A DNA stretch of 64,000 nt from JBBDIX01 sp050486225 (lineage in GTDB: Bacteria > Actinomycetota > Nitriliruptoria > Nitriliruptorales > Nitriliruptoraceae). The DNA is taken from assembly GCA_050486225.1 (NCBI GenBank), contig JBJHCV010000011.1, positions 18,470 through 82,469 of the forward strand, in the 5' to 3' direction. The translations under genes were made by a program, and so were the position numbers. The notes beneath the pieces were generated by a model. It searched no databases. It saw only the letters and a list, made by a program, of their open reading frames with translations, and was not told the origin of the DNA. This document shows positions 17,506 to 24,926 of this stretch, piece by piece (position 1 is the first letter of the stretch; every line of letters starts with the position of its first letter).

Positions 17506-17898
17506 ATGGACACCTGGCAACGACGCGCCGTCCCCGTGCCCGAGCTCTACGACTCGAGGCCCTATGCCTACGAGCAGTGCATCGTCGCGGGACCCCTCGT
17601 CTTCGTGGCGGGCCAGACCGCCTGGGACCCGGAGGAGGGCGCGCCGGTCGGCATCGAGGCGCAGTCCCGCGCGGTGTTCCGCAAGGTCGAACTCGCGCTG
17701 GCCGCAGCCGACGCCGGACTGGAGCACCTGGTGTCGATGACGGTGTTCCTCACCGACGCGCGACTGGGTCACGGGTTCCTGAAGGTGCGCGCCGAGGTGC
17801 TCCCCGAGCCGTATCCCGCAAGTGCGATGGTGACCGTGGCCCAGCTCGCGATCCCGGAGATGCTCGTCGAGGTACAGGCAACGGCCGTGCGGCCATGA
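17506..17898 (+). CDS. RidA/YjgF-family protein lacking the catalytic Arg
   Basis: 130-aa trimeric-type small protein. Seen: VFVAGQTAWDPEEG and AVFRKVELALAAADAGLEHLVSMTVFLTD match the family fold. In true RidA enamine/imine deaminases an Arg (Arg105) sits in a P-A-R-S/T context; here the aligned segment reads YPASAMVTV, with Ser106 at that place. Known: Rid subfamilies without this Arg do not show 2-aminoacrylate deaminase activity, and many occur in catabolic operons. Inferred: a binding or hydrolytic role specific to this pathway. GAGGA precedes the ATG. Its TGA overlaps the ATG of the MFS gene (ATGA), indicating coupling. Confidence 0.85.
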   Translation: MDTWQRRAVPVPELYDSRPYAYEQCIVAGPLVFVAGQTAWDPEEGAPVGIEAQSRAVFRKVELALAAADAGLEHLVSMTVFLTDARLGHGFLKVRAEVLPEPYPASAMVTVAQLAIPEMLVEVQATAVRP

Positions 17899-19154
17899 CC
17901 GACGAGACGGGCGCGTCCGGGGCCGGTGAGCCCGCGGACGAACCGAAGGTCACGGCCTGGTCCCCGCTGCGGGCCCCGCTGTTCCGGGCGATCTTCCTCG
18001 CGTCGCTCATCACGCAGATCGCCCGGTGGATGCACGACACCAGTGCCTCGTGGCTCATGACCACGCTCACGGACCTGCCCCTGCTCGTCGCACTGATGCA
18101 GACCGCCCTGGTGCTGCCCGTGTTCATCCTCGCCGTGCCCGCAGGGGTGCTGTCGGACCTGTTCGACCGGCGACGGTGGCTCATCTTCGCCCAGAGCTGG
18201 CTGGTGGCGACCGCAGCGGCCATCGGGGTGCTGACCCTCCTCGACCGGATCGAACCCTGGTCCCTGCTCGCCCTGACGTTCTGCCTCGGGGTCGGTACCG
18301 CGTTGAACATGCCCGCGATGGACGCGATCATCCCTGAACTCGTGGACCGTCGCGACCTCGCCGGGGCCGTCGCACTCAAGGGACTCACGATCAACGTGGC
18401 TCGGGCACTCGGACCAGCCGTCGGGGGGCTGTTGCTCGCCGTGATCGGTCCGGGCACCGTGTTCCTCGTGAACGCCTCGGCCTTCGGGTTGGTGGTGATC
18501 GTGCTGCTGCGGTGGAAGCGGCGAAGTCCTCCACGTGTCGACGAGCGCCCCGGCTTCGTCGAGGCGCTGCGCATCGGCATTCGCTACACGCGGCAGTCCC
18601 CGGAGATGCGGGCGTGCCTGATCCGGGCGACGTTGTGGATCCTCGCCGCGAGCGCCCTGTGGTCCCTGCTGCCGCTGGTCGCGCGACAGGCCGGCCTGGG
18701 ACCGGCGGGCTACGGGTGGCTGCTGGGCGTCGTCGGATCCGGGGCCGTGCTCGGCGTGATGATGATGACCAGGGCCCGTCGTCGTTTCGGCGTCGACGTC
18801 GTCATGGGCGCGTCGCTCGTGTTCGCGGCGATCGGCCTCGTGGGATTTGCCACCGTGCGGGTCTTCCTGCCGCTGATGGCGTTTGCCTTCGTCTCCGGCA
18901 TCGGGTGGGTCGGTTACGCGGCGACGCTCAACACGGTCGTCCAGCAGGTCCTGCCCGGATGGGTGCGTGCACGAGCGATCGCGATCTACATCGTCGTCCA
19001 GCAGGGCGCGATGGCGGTGGGCGCGGCGGTGTGGGGGGCCACGGCGACCATCTTCTCGATCCCGACCGCCCTGTTGGCCTCGTCGGTGGCGCTCGTGGCG
19101 TGTGTCTGGACCGTCCGCCGTTGGCCGCTCGCGGGGTATCCGGCGGTGCGTTGA
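17895..19154 (+). CDS. MFS transporter (EntS/MFS_3-like)
   Basis: 419-aa protein with 10-12 hydrophobic helices. Seen: SLITQIARWMHDTSASWLMT in helix 1, LAVPAGVLSDLFDRRRWLI (the MFS motif A region between helices 2 and 3), ALNMPAMDAIIPELVDRRDL, and ARALGPAVGGLLLA. The start ATG 17,895 lies in a four-base overlap with the RidA-like stop. Much longer upstream readings exist but have no membrane features. Known: MFS_3 members mostly export siderophores or drugs. Inferred: export of a metabolite or analogue linked to the pathway. Ends three bases before the convergent pucR stop. Confidence 0.85.
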   Translation: MTDETGASGAGEPADEPKVTAWSPLRAPLFRAIFLASLITQIARWMHDTSASWLMTTLTDLPLLVALMQTALVLPVFILAVPAGVLSDLFDRRRWLIFAQSWLVATAAAIGVLTLLDRIEPWSLLALTFCLGVGTALNMPAMDAIIPELVDRRDLAGAVALKGLTINVARALGPAVGGLLLAVIGPGTVFLVNASAFGLVVIVLLRWKRRSPPRVDERPGFVEALRIGIRYTRQSPEMRACLIRATLWILAASALWSLLPLVARQAGLGPAGYGWLLGVVGSGAVLGVMMMTRARRRFGVDVVMGASLVFAAIGLVGFATVRVFLPLMAFAFVSGIGWVGYAATLNTVVQQVLPGWVRARAIAIYIVVQQGAMAVGAAVWGATATIFSIPTALLASSVALVACVWTVRRWPLAGYPAVR

Positions 19155-19157
19155 CGA

Positions 19158-20810
19158 TCAGCCGTCGTCGCCGACCCGGCTCCCGACGCCGGTCGGGTCG
19201 TCGCGAGACGACCGCAGCGCCAGGTAGGCGACGTACAGGGACATGCGCGTCTCGATCGCGTCGAGGTCGACGCCGAGCACCCGTTCCACCCGCTGGAGTC
19301 TCTGGTACAGGGTTGGCCGGCTGATCCCGAGCGCGTCGGCCGCGGCGGACTTGTTGCCGCCGTGGTCCAGGAACGCGCCGAGCGCGGCCATCAGCGAGGG
19401 TTCCGCGACGTCCGCCTCCTGCAGCACGGGACCCAGCTGGCGTTCCACGAACCGCTGCATGCGCGGGTCGTCGCGCAGCAGCTGCACGAGACCGGCGAGC
19501 CGGATGTCCTCCGGGGTCCACAGCGACCGGTCGTCTGCGGTGGGGATCGCGGCGGTCGCGACCTGCTCCGCCTCCACGAACGCGTCGCGCAGGTCCCGCA
19601 GGTCCGTGACGACCGACGACGCGGCGACGACGACCGCGGGCAGGCCGTGGGCCGCGAGGTCGGCGTGCACTCGTGCAGCGAGCTGCTCGCAGGCGTCGAG
19701 CAGGGACCCGGCGTCGCCCTCGCGGGCCACGACGAGGCCGATCTCGTCAGAGGGCAGCGGTCCTCCGATGGCCTGCAGCCCACACGCACGGATCGACCCG
19801 GTCAGGACCCGACCGATCTGGGTCAGGTCACGTTCGAGCGTGTCGGATCGCTGGTCGGTGGTCCGAGGCCGCAGGACGAGTGCGGCGAGGAGGCGATCGT
19901 GCAACGGGGTGCCGAGAGCCGCGGCACGCGCGGCGAGTGAGGACAGCGACGTCGTCCCGTGGCGGATCTGCGCGATGAGCGTGCGCTCCGCGTGGGTCTC
20001 GAACGAGTCGCGTTCGTGGTCGCCGAGCCGGTTGAGGACCAGTGCGGTCGCGGCGCGTTCCACGATGCTCGTGGCGAACTGGGGCTGGTCGACCGCTCGA
20101 GCGTCGAGGCGCATCAGGAGCCGGCCCCACCGCTCGCCGCGGGCGCCGACGTCGGCGACCAGCCAGGCCTCGGAACCCTGCTGGGCGACCCCGATGCGGT
20201 CGGCCACCGTGAGGGCTCGGGAGCGTCGCGCCCACCCATCGAGGAAGTTGGCCAGAGACCCGCCGGGGTTGTGGGCGGCGATGACGCGGTGCGTCAGGTT
20301 CTCCAGCACGACCGGCAGGCCGGACAGGTTCGCGGCCTCGCCGACGATGTCGTCGGCCGACGCTCCCTCGACCGCCAGTTCCGTGAACACGGTGTGCACG
20401 CGCTGGACCTGCTCGAGTACCGACACGTGGCGGTTGATGATGTCGACGTGCACCGCCTCGGTCACCCGGACGAAGCGGATCTCGTGGTCCAGCACGATCA
20501 GTGGAAAGCGTCGCCGCCGCGCCGTCTCGAGCATGGCCCGCGGGAGTTCGGTGAAGCGCCGCCCCAGTTCGACCACCACACCGGTCGCCTGCACCCGGAC
20601 GAGGTCCTCGATGTAGCGCTGGAGTTCCCGGGGTTCGTCGGGCAGGCCGATGCCCGTGGTGAGGATGAGTTCGCCCCCCTGCAGCAGGTGGGCGATGTCG
20701 GGCAGTTCGCTCACGTGCACCCAGCGGACCGGGTCGTCGAGTCGCTGTTCCCCCGCGAGCACTCTGGGCCCGCCACGTTCCAGTTCTGGTGTCGCCAGGA
20801 CCTCGCGCAA
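19158..20810 (-). CDS. PucR-family transcriptional regulator
   Basis: 550-aa regulator. Seen: N-terminal PucR sensory domain (VLAGEQRLDDPVRWVHVSE, then GGELILTTGIGLP), a central GGDEF-like region, and a C-terminal helix-turn-helix (GGNKSAAADALGISRPTLY, about residues 505-525). Known: PucR-type proteins regulate purine catabolism and other amide, amine and nitrogen compound pathways, binding pathway metabolites. The start is uncertain: TTG 20,810 fits the domain boundary, no ATG or GTG is available in frame before a stop, and GGAGG lies 26 nt upstream, too far for it. A CTG at 20,819 is an alternative. Divergent from mmsA across a region with iterated repeats, its likely operator. Confidence 0.85.
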   Translation of the reverse strand: MREVLATPELERGGPRVLAGEQRLDDPVRWVHVSELPDIAHLLQGGELILTTGIGLPDEPRELQRYIEDLVRVQATGVVVELGRRFTELPRAMLETARRRRFPLIVLDHEIRFVRVTEAVHVDIINRHVSVLEQVQRVHTVFTELAVEGASADDIVGEAANLSGLPVVLENLTHRVIAAHNPGGSLANFLDGWARRSRALTVADRIGVAQQGSEAWLVADVGARGERWGRLLMRLDARAVDQPQFATSIVERAATALVLNRLGDHERDSFETHAERTLIAQIRHGTTSLSSLAARAAALGTPLHDRLLAALVLRPRTTDQRSDTLERDLTQIGRVLTGSIRACGLQAIGGPLPSDEIGLVVAREGDAGSLLDACEQLAARVHADLAAHGLPAVVVAASSVVTDLRDLRDAFVEAEQVATAAIPTADDRSLWTPEDIRLAGLVQLLRDDPRMQRFVERQLGPVLQEADVAEPSLMAALGAFLDHGGNKSAAADALGISRPTLYQRLQRVERVLGVDLDAIETRMSLYVAYLALRSSRDDPTGVGSRVGDDG

Positions 20811-20934
20811 TCGGGGCAGCGCGGGGGACGGGCGTTCCTCCGCGCCCAGGCCTGCGCCGGGAGTGGTGACGGCACCGATGGCTCAGCCGATCCGTGGACG
20901 AGTCGGTCAGTCTGTAAGGCTGGGGTGATTGCGG

Positions 20935-20976
20935 CCTTGCAGGGTGCGCATTGTAGTGTGCGCCTTGCCGGCGAGA
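20935..20976. promoter_or_regulatory. Three 14-nt spaced repeats, candidate PucR operator
   Basis: Three direct repeats with exact 14-nt spacing: CCTTGCAGG at 20,935, CATTGTAGT at 20,949 and CCTTGCCGG at 20,963. The first two units agree at 11 of 14 positions, including the trailing GTGCG. TTGTAG (20,951) and GAGAAT (20,973) could be -35/-10 of mmsA with a 16-nt spacer, so the repeats would overlie that promoter. Inferred: binding sites for the divergent PucR regulator. Confidence 0.45.
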
Positions 20977-21058
20977 ATGTGACACGGCCCCGACGTCGAC
21001 CGCACTCGGCGTCGACGCACCGCCTGCCGAACGCCATCCACGCACCCGGGAATGAACC

Positions 21059-22552
21059 ATGACGCACATCATCGAGCACTGGATCGACGGCTCGGTCGTC
21101 TCCTCGACGAGCGACCGCACCGCCCCCGTCAGCAACCCGGCGACCGGCGAGATCACCGCCAACGTCGTGCTGGGTTCCTCGGCCGACGTCGACCGGGCGG
21201 TCGCGTCTGGCCAGCAGGCCTACCGGGAGTGGGGGACGGCGCCGATCAGCCGGCGCACGCGCGTCCTGTTCGCGTTCCGTGAACTCGTCCGGGCACACCA
21301 GGACGACCTCGCGCGAGCGATCACCGCGGAGCACGGAAAGACGTTCGACGACGCGCGTGGAGAGGTCCAGCGTGGCCTCGAGGTCGTCGAGTTCGCGTGT
21401 GGCATCGGACACCTCGCCAAGGGCGAGTTCAGTGTCGACGTGTCCACCGCGGTCGACTCGCACTCGCTGCGCCAGCCGCTCGGGGTCGTCGTAGGGATCA
21501 CGCCGTTCAACTTCCCGGTGATGGTGCCGATGTGGATGCACCCGGTCGCCATCGCGTGCGGGAACTCGTTCGTCCTCAAGCCGAGCGAGAAGGACCCCAC
21601 CCCGTCGATGCTGACCGCGGAACTGTGGCAGCAGGCGGGCCTCCCCGACGGGGTGTTCAACGTCGTCCACGGGGACAAGGAGGTCGTCGACGCGCTGCTG
21701 ACCCACCCCGGGGTCGCCGCCACCAGCTTCGTGGGATCCACGCCCATCGCCCGGTACGTGTACGAGACAAGCGCCCAGCACGGCAAGCGTGTCCAGGCGC
21801 TCGGCGGTGCGAAGAACCACATGGTGGTCCTGCCGGACGCCGACCTCGACGGGGCCGCGGACGCCGCCGTCAGTGCGGGGTACGGCTCGGCCGGTGAGCG
21901 CTGCATGGCGATCTCGGTGGTCGTCGCCGTCGGTGACGTCGCCGACGACCTGGTCGCCGCGATCGCCGACCGCGCGAAGCGGCTCAGCGTCGGCCCGGGC
22001 GACACCGAGGGCGTGGAGATGGGTCCGCTGGTGACCGGTGAGCACCGCGCGCGGGTGGCCGGACTGGTCGACGCAGGTGCCGACGAGGGCGCAGACCTGG
22101 TGGTCGACGGTCGCGGCCTGACCGTCGACGGGTACGACGACGGATTCTGGCTCGGCCCGACGCTCTTCGACCGGGTCAAGCCGGGCATGACGATCTACGA
22201 CGAGGAGATCTTCGGCCCCGTGCTGTCGGTGGTGCGCGTGGAGACGCTCGCCGAGGCGATCGAACTGGTCAACGCCAACCCGTACGGCAACGGCACGGCG
22301 GTGTTCACCCGCGACGGCGGTGCCGCCCGCACGTTCTCCACGAACATCCGGGTCGGGATGGTCGGTGTCAACGTCCCGATCCCGGTGCCGATGGCCTACT
22401 ACAGCTTCGGCGGCTGGGCCGACTCGATCTTCGGCGACCAGCGGATGCACGGCGAGGACGGCGTGCGCTTCTACACGCGCGCCAAGACGGTCACCTCGCG
22501 CTGGCCGAACGCGTCGGCGGGAATCGACCTCGTGATGCCGACCTCCAGCTGA
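21059..22552 (+). CDS. mmsA: CoA-acylating methylmalonate-semialdehyde dehydrogenase
   Basis: 497-aa aldehyde dehydrogenase. Seen: NAD fold with ITPFNFPVMVPMWMHPVAIA, FVLKPSEKDP, VNVVHGDKE-like loop, catalytic Cys282 in GSAGERCMAISV, and EIFGPVLSVVR. The MHPVAIA and GAKNHMVVLPDAD segments separate MMSDH/IolA from ordinary aldehyde dehydrogenases. Known: converts (methyl)malonate semialdehyde plus CoA and NAD to propionyl- or acetyl-CoA with CO2 release, the last step of valine, thymine, myo-inositol and beta-alanine breakdown. Inferred: terminal step of the local pathway, fed by the class III aminotransferase or the 3-hydroxyisobutyrate-type dehydrogenase. Likely controlled by the divergent PucR. 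Confidence 0.93.
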   Translation: MTHIIEHWIDGSVVSSTSDRTAPVSNPATGEITANVVLGSSADVDRAVASGQQAYREWGTAPISRRTRVLFAFRELVRAHQDDLARAITAEHGKTFDDARGEVQRGLEVVEFACGIGHLAKGEFSVDVSTAVDSHSLRQPLGVVVGITPFNFPVMVPMWMHPVAIACGNSFVLKPSEKDPTPSMLTAELWQQAGLPDGVFNVVHGDKEVVDALLTHPGVAATSFVGSTPIARYVYETSAQHGKRVQALGGAKNHMVVLPDADLDGAADAAVSAGYGSAGERCMAISVVVAVGDVADDLVAAIADRAKRLSVGPGDTEGVEMGPLVTGEHRARVAGLVDAGADEGADLVVDGRGLTVDGYDDGFWLGPTLFDRVKPGMTIYDEEIFGPVLSVVRVETLAEAIELVNANPYGNGTAVFTRDGGAARTFSTNIRVGMVGVNVPIPVPMAYYSFGGWADSIFGDQRMHGEDGVRFYTRAKTVTSRWPNASAGIDLVMPTSS

Positions 22553-22575
22553 TGCCCCCGGCGGGCACCTCGTCC

Positions 22576-22608
22576 ACAGGACCCCGACGATGATCGTCGG
22601 GGTCCTGT
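22576..22608 (+). other. 33-nt near-perfect hairpin over the EamA gene start
   Basis: Two perfectly complementary 16-nt arms (22,576-22,591 and 22,593-22,608) separated by a single base. The AGGA that could serve as ribosome binding site is in the 5' arm and the ATG (22,590-22,592) is at the tip. It could terminate mmsA transcripts, mask translation of the EamA gene, or be a palindromic regulator site. No T-run follows. Confidence 0.6.
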
Positions 22609-23480
22609 ACGCGTTCGCAGCGGCGAGCGGATTCGCGCTCTTCCAGCTCACCAACCGCCGAGCCCTGCACGGCATCGACGTCTACCGCGGAACCCTGCAG
22701 TTGCTGGTCGCGGGCACAGCGACCCTCACGCTCATCGCCGCGGCGACGGGATCCTTCGCGGCCCTGGCCGGCGCCTCCGCGCGTTCGGTGGTCATGGCAG
22801 GGCTCGCCGGGTTCGTCCACTTCTTCCTCGGGTGGACGCTGCTGGGTGCGGGCCAGACCCGCATCGGTGTCGCCAGGACCAGTGCACTGCTCGGCACGAT
22901 GCCACTGTGGGGCGCGCTGGTCGCGACGCTGTTCCTCGGGCAACCGTTCACGTCCCGGCACCTCGCGGGACTGGTGTTCGTCGTGGCCGGTGTCGCGGTG
23001 GTGGCGCTCAACCGTCCGGTCGGCGGGGTGCGCCCCGCCGGCAGCGTGCTGGGCGTTGCCAGCGGACTGGGCACGGCGCTGTGCTGGGGGTCGTCCCCGG
23101 TGTTCGTGTTCGGTGCGCTCGAGACCATCGACTCGCCCCTGATGGTGGCGCTGATCGGGATGGCGGCGAGCACCGTCGTGTACGCCGTGCTGGTGGCCGT
23201 GGCCCCGGGGCGCGTGCGACGAGCGCCGGTCACCCGTCGCACCTGGGCGCTCGCGGCGCTCGCGGGGTCCTTCGTCGCGACGGGGATCTGGATGATGTGG
23301 ACCGCGTTCAACCACACGCCGGTGGCGGTGGCGCTCGCGATCCTGCAGTTCACCCCGCCGATGGTCGCGCTCGCGGCACGGTGGGTCGCCCGCGACGAGC
23401 CCACCGGATCGCTCGTGCGCCTGTGGACCGGCATCGCAGGGATCGTCGGGGGAGCCTGGATCCTCGTCACCGCGGTCTGA
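22590..23480 (+). CDS. EamA-family (DMT) transporter
   Basis: 296-aa membrane protein with ten predicted helices in two homologous EamA halves. Seen: MIVGVLYAFAAASGFALFQ helix 1, a TSALLGTMPLWGAL segment near the end of half one (the usual motif site), AGLVFVVAGVAVVALNRP closing it, GTALCWGSSPVFVFGA opening half two, and AILQFTPPMVALAARWV. Known: the family exports amino acids, metabolites or drugs. ATG 22,590 fits the family's N-terminus, but the start region is buried in a strong hairpin and has only AGGA as a weak ribosome binding site, so expression is probably low or regulated. Same direction as mmsA, 37 nt downstream. Confidence 0.82.
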   Translation: MIVGVLYAFAAASGFALFQLTNRRALHGIDVYRGTLQLLVAGTATLTLIAAATGSFAALAGASARSVVMAGLAGFVHFFLGWTLLGAGQTRIGVARTSALLGTMPLWGALVATLFLGQPFTSRHLAGLVFVVAGVAVVALNRPVGGVRPAGSVLGVASGLGTALCWGSSPVFVFGALETIDSPLMVALIGMAASTVVYAVLVAVAPGRVRRAPVTRRTWALAALAGSFVATGIWMMWTAFNHTPVAVALAILQFTPPMVALAARWVARDEPTGSLVRLWTGIAGIVGGAWILVTAV

Positions 23481-23555
23481 CATCCCGCGGGGGACGAGCC
23501 CGCGACCAGGCCCGAGCGTGCGCGAGCGACACTGAAGGCGCCGATCGGACGGCCG

Positions 23556-23600
23556 TTGTCCCCCCACGCCCCTCGCACTAGTGTCTCTAGTGTATAGACA
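23556..23600 (+). promoter_or_regulatory. Promoter and repeat region of the orphan binding lipoprotein
   Basis: TTGTCC (23,556-23,561) and TAGTGT (23,579-23,584) are separated by 17 nt and form the best sigma-70-like promoter in the window. The heptamer CTAGTGT occurs twice (from 23,578 and 23,587), and TGTCT/AGACA form an inverted repeat at 23,582-23,586 and 23,596-23,600. A repressor site overlapping the -10 is likely. Confidence 0.5.
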
Positions 23601-23644
23601 TGGCAGGTTCATCCGGCCTGCCCGTCCTGGGAGAGGGGACTCGC

Positions 23645-24775
23645 ATGAAGCGTCGACTGACCACCCTGCTCGCGGCCGCACTGGCCGCGGCACTCGTCCT
23701 GGCCGCGTGTGGCTCGGACGATCCACCGCCCGCAGCCGAGGCACCGCCGGCGCCGGAGGCGCCGTCGGAACCCGGTGACGACACCGACGACACCGACGAA
23801 ACTCCCGACGGCCCGCCGTACTTCACGGGACCGTCGATCCCGGTGCTCGACATCATCTACGAGCGGGAGCGCTTCCCGCAGCTCATGCTGACGCTGAACA
23901 ACCAGGACCGCCTGTGGCCCGAGATCTTCGACGAGGTCAACGTCATCTACTCGGACGACCCCATCGCACCCCTGGTCGGTGGGGCCGCGTGGATCGCGCT
24001 CGGGGAACCGGCGATCGTGTGGCCGGCGATCGAGCAGGGAGCCATCGACGCGGTGATCGTCGCCATCAGCGCGGACAAGGAGGCGTGGTACCTGTTCGGA
24101 AGCCCTGACGTGGCCACGCCCGAGGACCTGGTCGGCGCGCGCTTCAGCGCCGGTGTCCCGGGAGACAGCTGGAACATCGTCAGCCGGATCATCATGACGG
24201 ACTTCTGGGGCATCGACCCGGACGACCTGCAGTGGCTGTCCGTGCCGAGCGCCGACGGCAGGCTCGACGCCATGCTCGCCGGTGAACTCGACGCGTTCAA
24301 CGGCCAGCCGCGCCACGTGCCCGGTGTCGAGGAGGCGGGAGGTCACGTCCTGTTCGGCGAGTTCGTGGAGAACGCCCAGCTGCAGTTCATCGTCCCGCGC
24401 CAGATCTGGGAGGACCACCGTGACGCGGTGTGCGCCGCCCTCGAGGGCCAGATGGAGACGGTGACGTGGCTGTTCGACTACGAGGAGGAGCGCGGCGCCG
24501 AGAAGGTTCCGGACCTGATCCGGGTCCACGAGGAGTTCGGGTTCGACTCCGCCGGCGTGGAGGAGGCCTGGCTGAGCACCTACCCGCACACGACCTCGCG
24601 CGACATGGGTGCCACGCCCGATGCGCTGGATCGCCAGATGGAGATCCACAAGGGTGCGGAGGACCCGGTGATCTCGCAGGACTTCGACTGGCGTGACCAC
24701 GCGGACTTCTCGTGCCTGTGGGAGCTGCAGGAGCTCTACGGGCACCCGTTGCGGCCCGACCCGAGTTCGCTCTGA
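23645..24775 (+). CDS. NMT1/THI5-like substrate-binding lipoprotein without its ABC partners
   Basis: 376-aa lipoprotein. Seen: signal peptide MKRRLTTLLAAALAAALVLA with lipid Cys22, then a Pro/Ala/Glu/Asp-rich linker to ~55. The binding domain has PLVGGAAWIALGEPAIVWPA, AIDAVIVAISADKEAWYLFG, DLVGARFSAGVPGDSWNIV and MLAGELDAFNGQPRHVPGVE, the pattern of NMT1/SsuA/TauA-type periplasmic proteins. GAGAGGGG precedes ATG 23,645. Known: relatives bind sulfonates, nitrate, riboflavin or thiamine pyrimidine precursors and feed two-component ABC importers. No such permease or ATPase lies in the window. Inferred: partners elsewhere, or a sensory role. Its own promoter and a strong terminator isolate it as a single-gene unit. 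Confidence 0.82.
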   Translation: MKRRLTTLLAAALAAALVLAACGSDDPPPAAEAPPAPEAPSEPGDDTDDTDETPDGPPYFTGPSIPVLDIIYERERFPQLMLTLNNQDRLWPEIFDEVNVIYSDDPIAPLVGGAAWIALGEPAIVWPAIEQGAIDAVIVAISADKEAWYLFGSPDVATPEDLVGARFSAGVPGDSWNIVSRIIMTDFWGIDPDDLQWLSVPSADGRLDAMLAGELDAFNGQPRHVPGVEEAGGHVLFGEFVENAQLQFIVPRQIWEDHRDAVCAALEGQMETVTWLFDYEEERGAEKVPDLIRVHEEFGFDSAGVEEAWLSTYPHTTSRDMGATPDALDRQMEIHKGAEDPVISQDFDWRDHADFSCLWELQELYGHPLRPDPSSL

Positions 24776-24826
24776 CGCGGACGACCGCGCGTCGACGGTG
24801 AGATCCGTCGATGCCCGGTCGCGATG

Positions 24827-24865
24827 ACGGCAGACGCCCCGACGCCGAGTCGGGGCGTCTGCCGT
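24827..24865 (+). terminator. Strong 17-bp hairpin terminator
   Basis: Perfect 17-bp stem: ACGGCAGACGCCCCGAC at 24,827-24,843, loop GCCGA, and its complement at 24,849-24,865. It lies 51 nt after the lipoprotein stop and ends directly at the TAGCCT element of the next gene. No T-run. Confidence 0.75.
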
Positions 24866-24871
24866 TAGCCT
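24866..24871 (+). promoter_or_regulatory. TAGCCT -10 element of the second ACMSD-type gene
   Basis: TAGCCT follows the terminator hairpin with no gap. The same hexamer precedes uppS, nth and the BMP-like gene. It would give a leader of about 50 nt before the GGGGAGA/ATG of the downstream gene. No convincing -35 is visible. Confidence 0.4.
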
Positions 24872-24926
24872 GTCGCCCGACGCAGGGCGGGCCTGCACGG
24901 CCCACGTCCCGACCGGGGAGACCTCG

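Noticed and set aside
15601..17772. 723-aa minus-strand frame opposite the binding lipoprotein
   Set aside because: Low-complexity antisense reading; the plus strand has a lipobox and a complete SBP_bac_5 protein.
17355..17894. N-terminal extension of the MFS transporter frame by about 180 residues
   Set aside because: It overlaps the RidA-like gene, contains no membrane or family residues, and the ATGA overlap at 17,895 gives a natural start.
19158..20810. PucR as proof that the region is a purine (uric acid/allantoin) pathway
   Set aside because: No urate oxidase, allantoinase or allantoate genes are present; the PucR family regulates many other nitrogen pathways.
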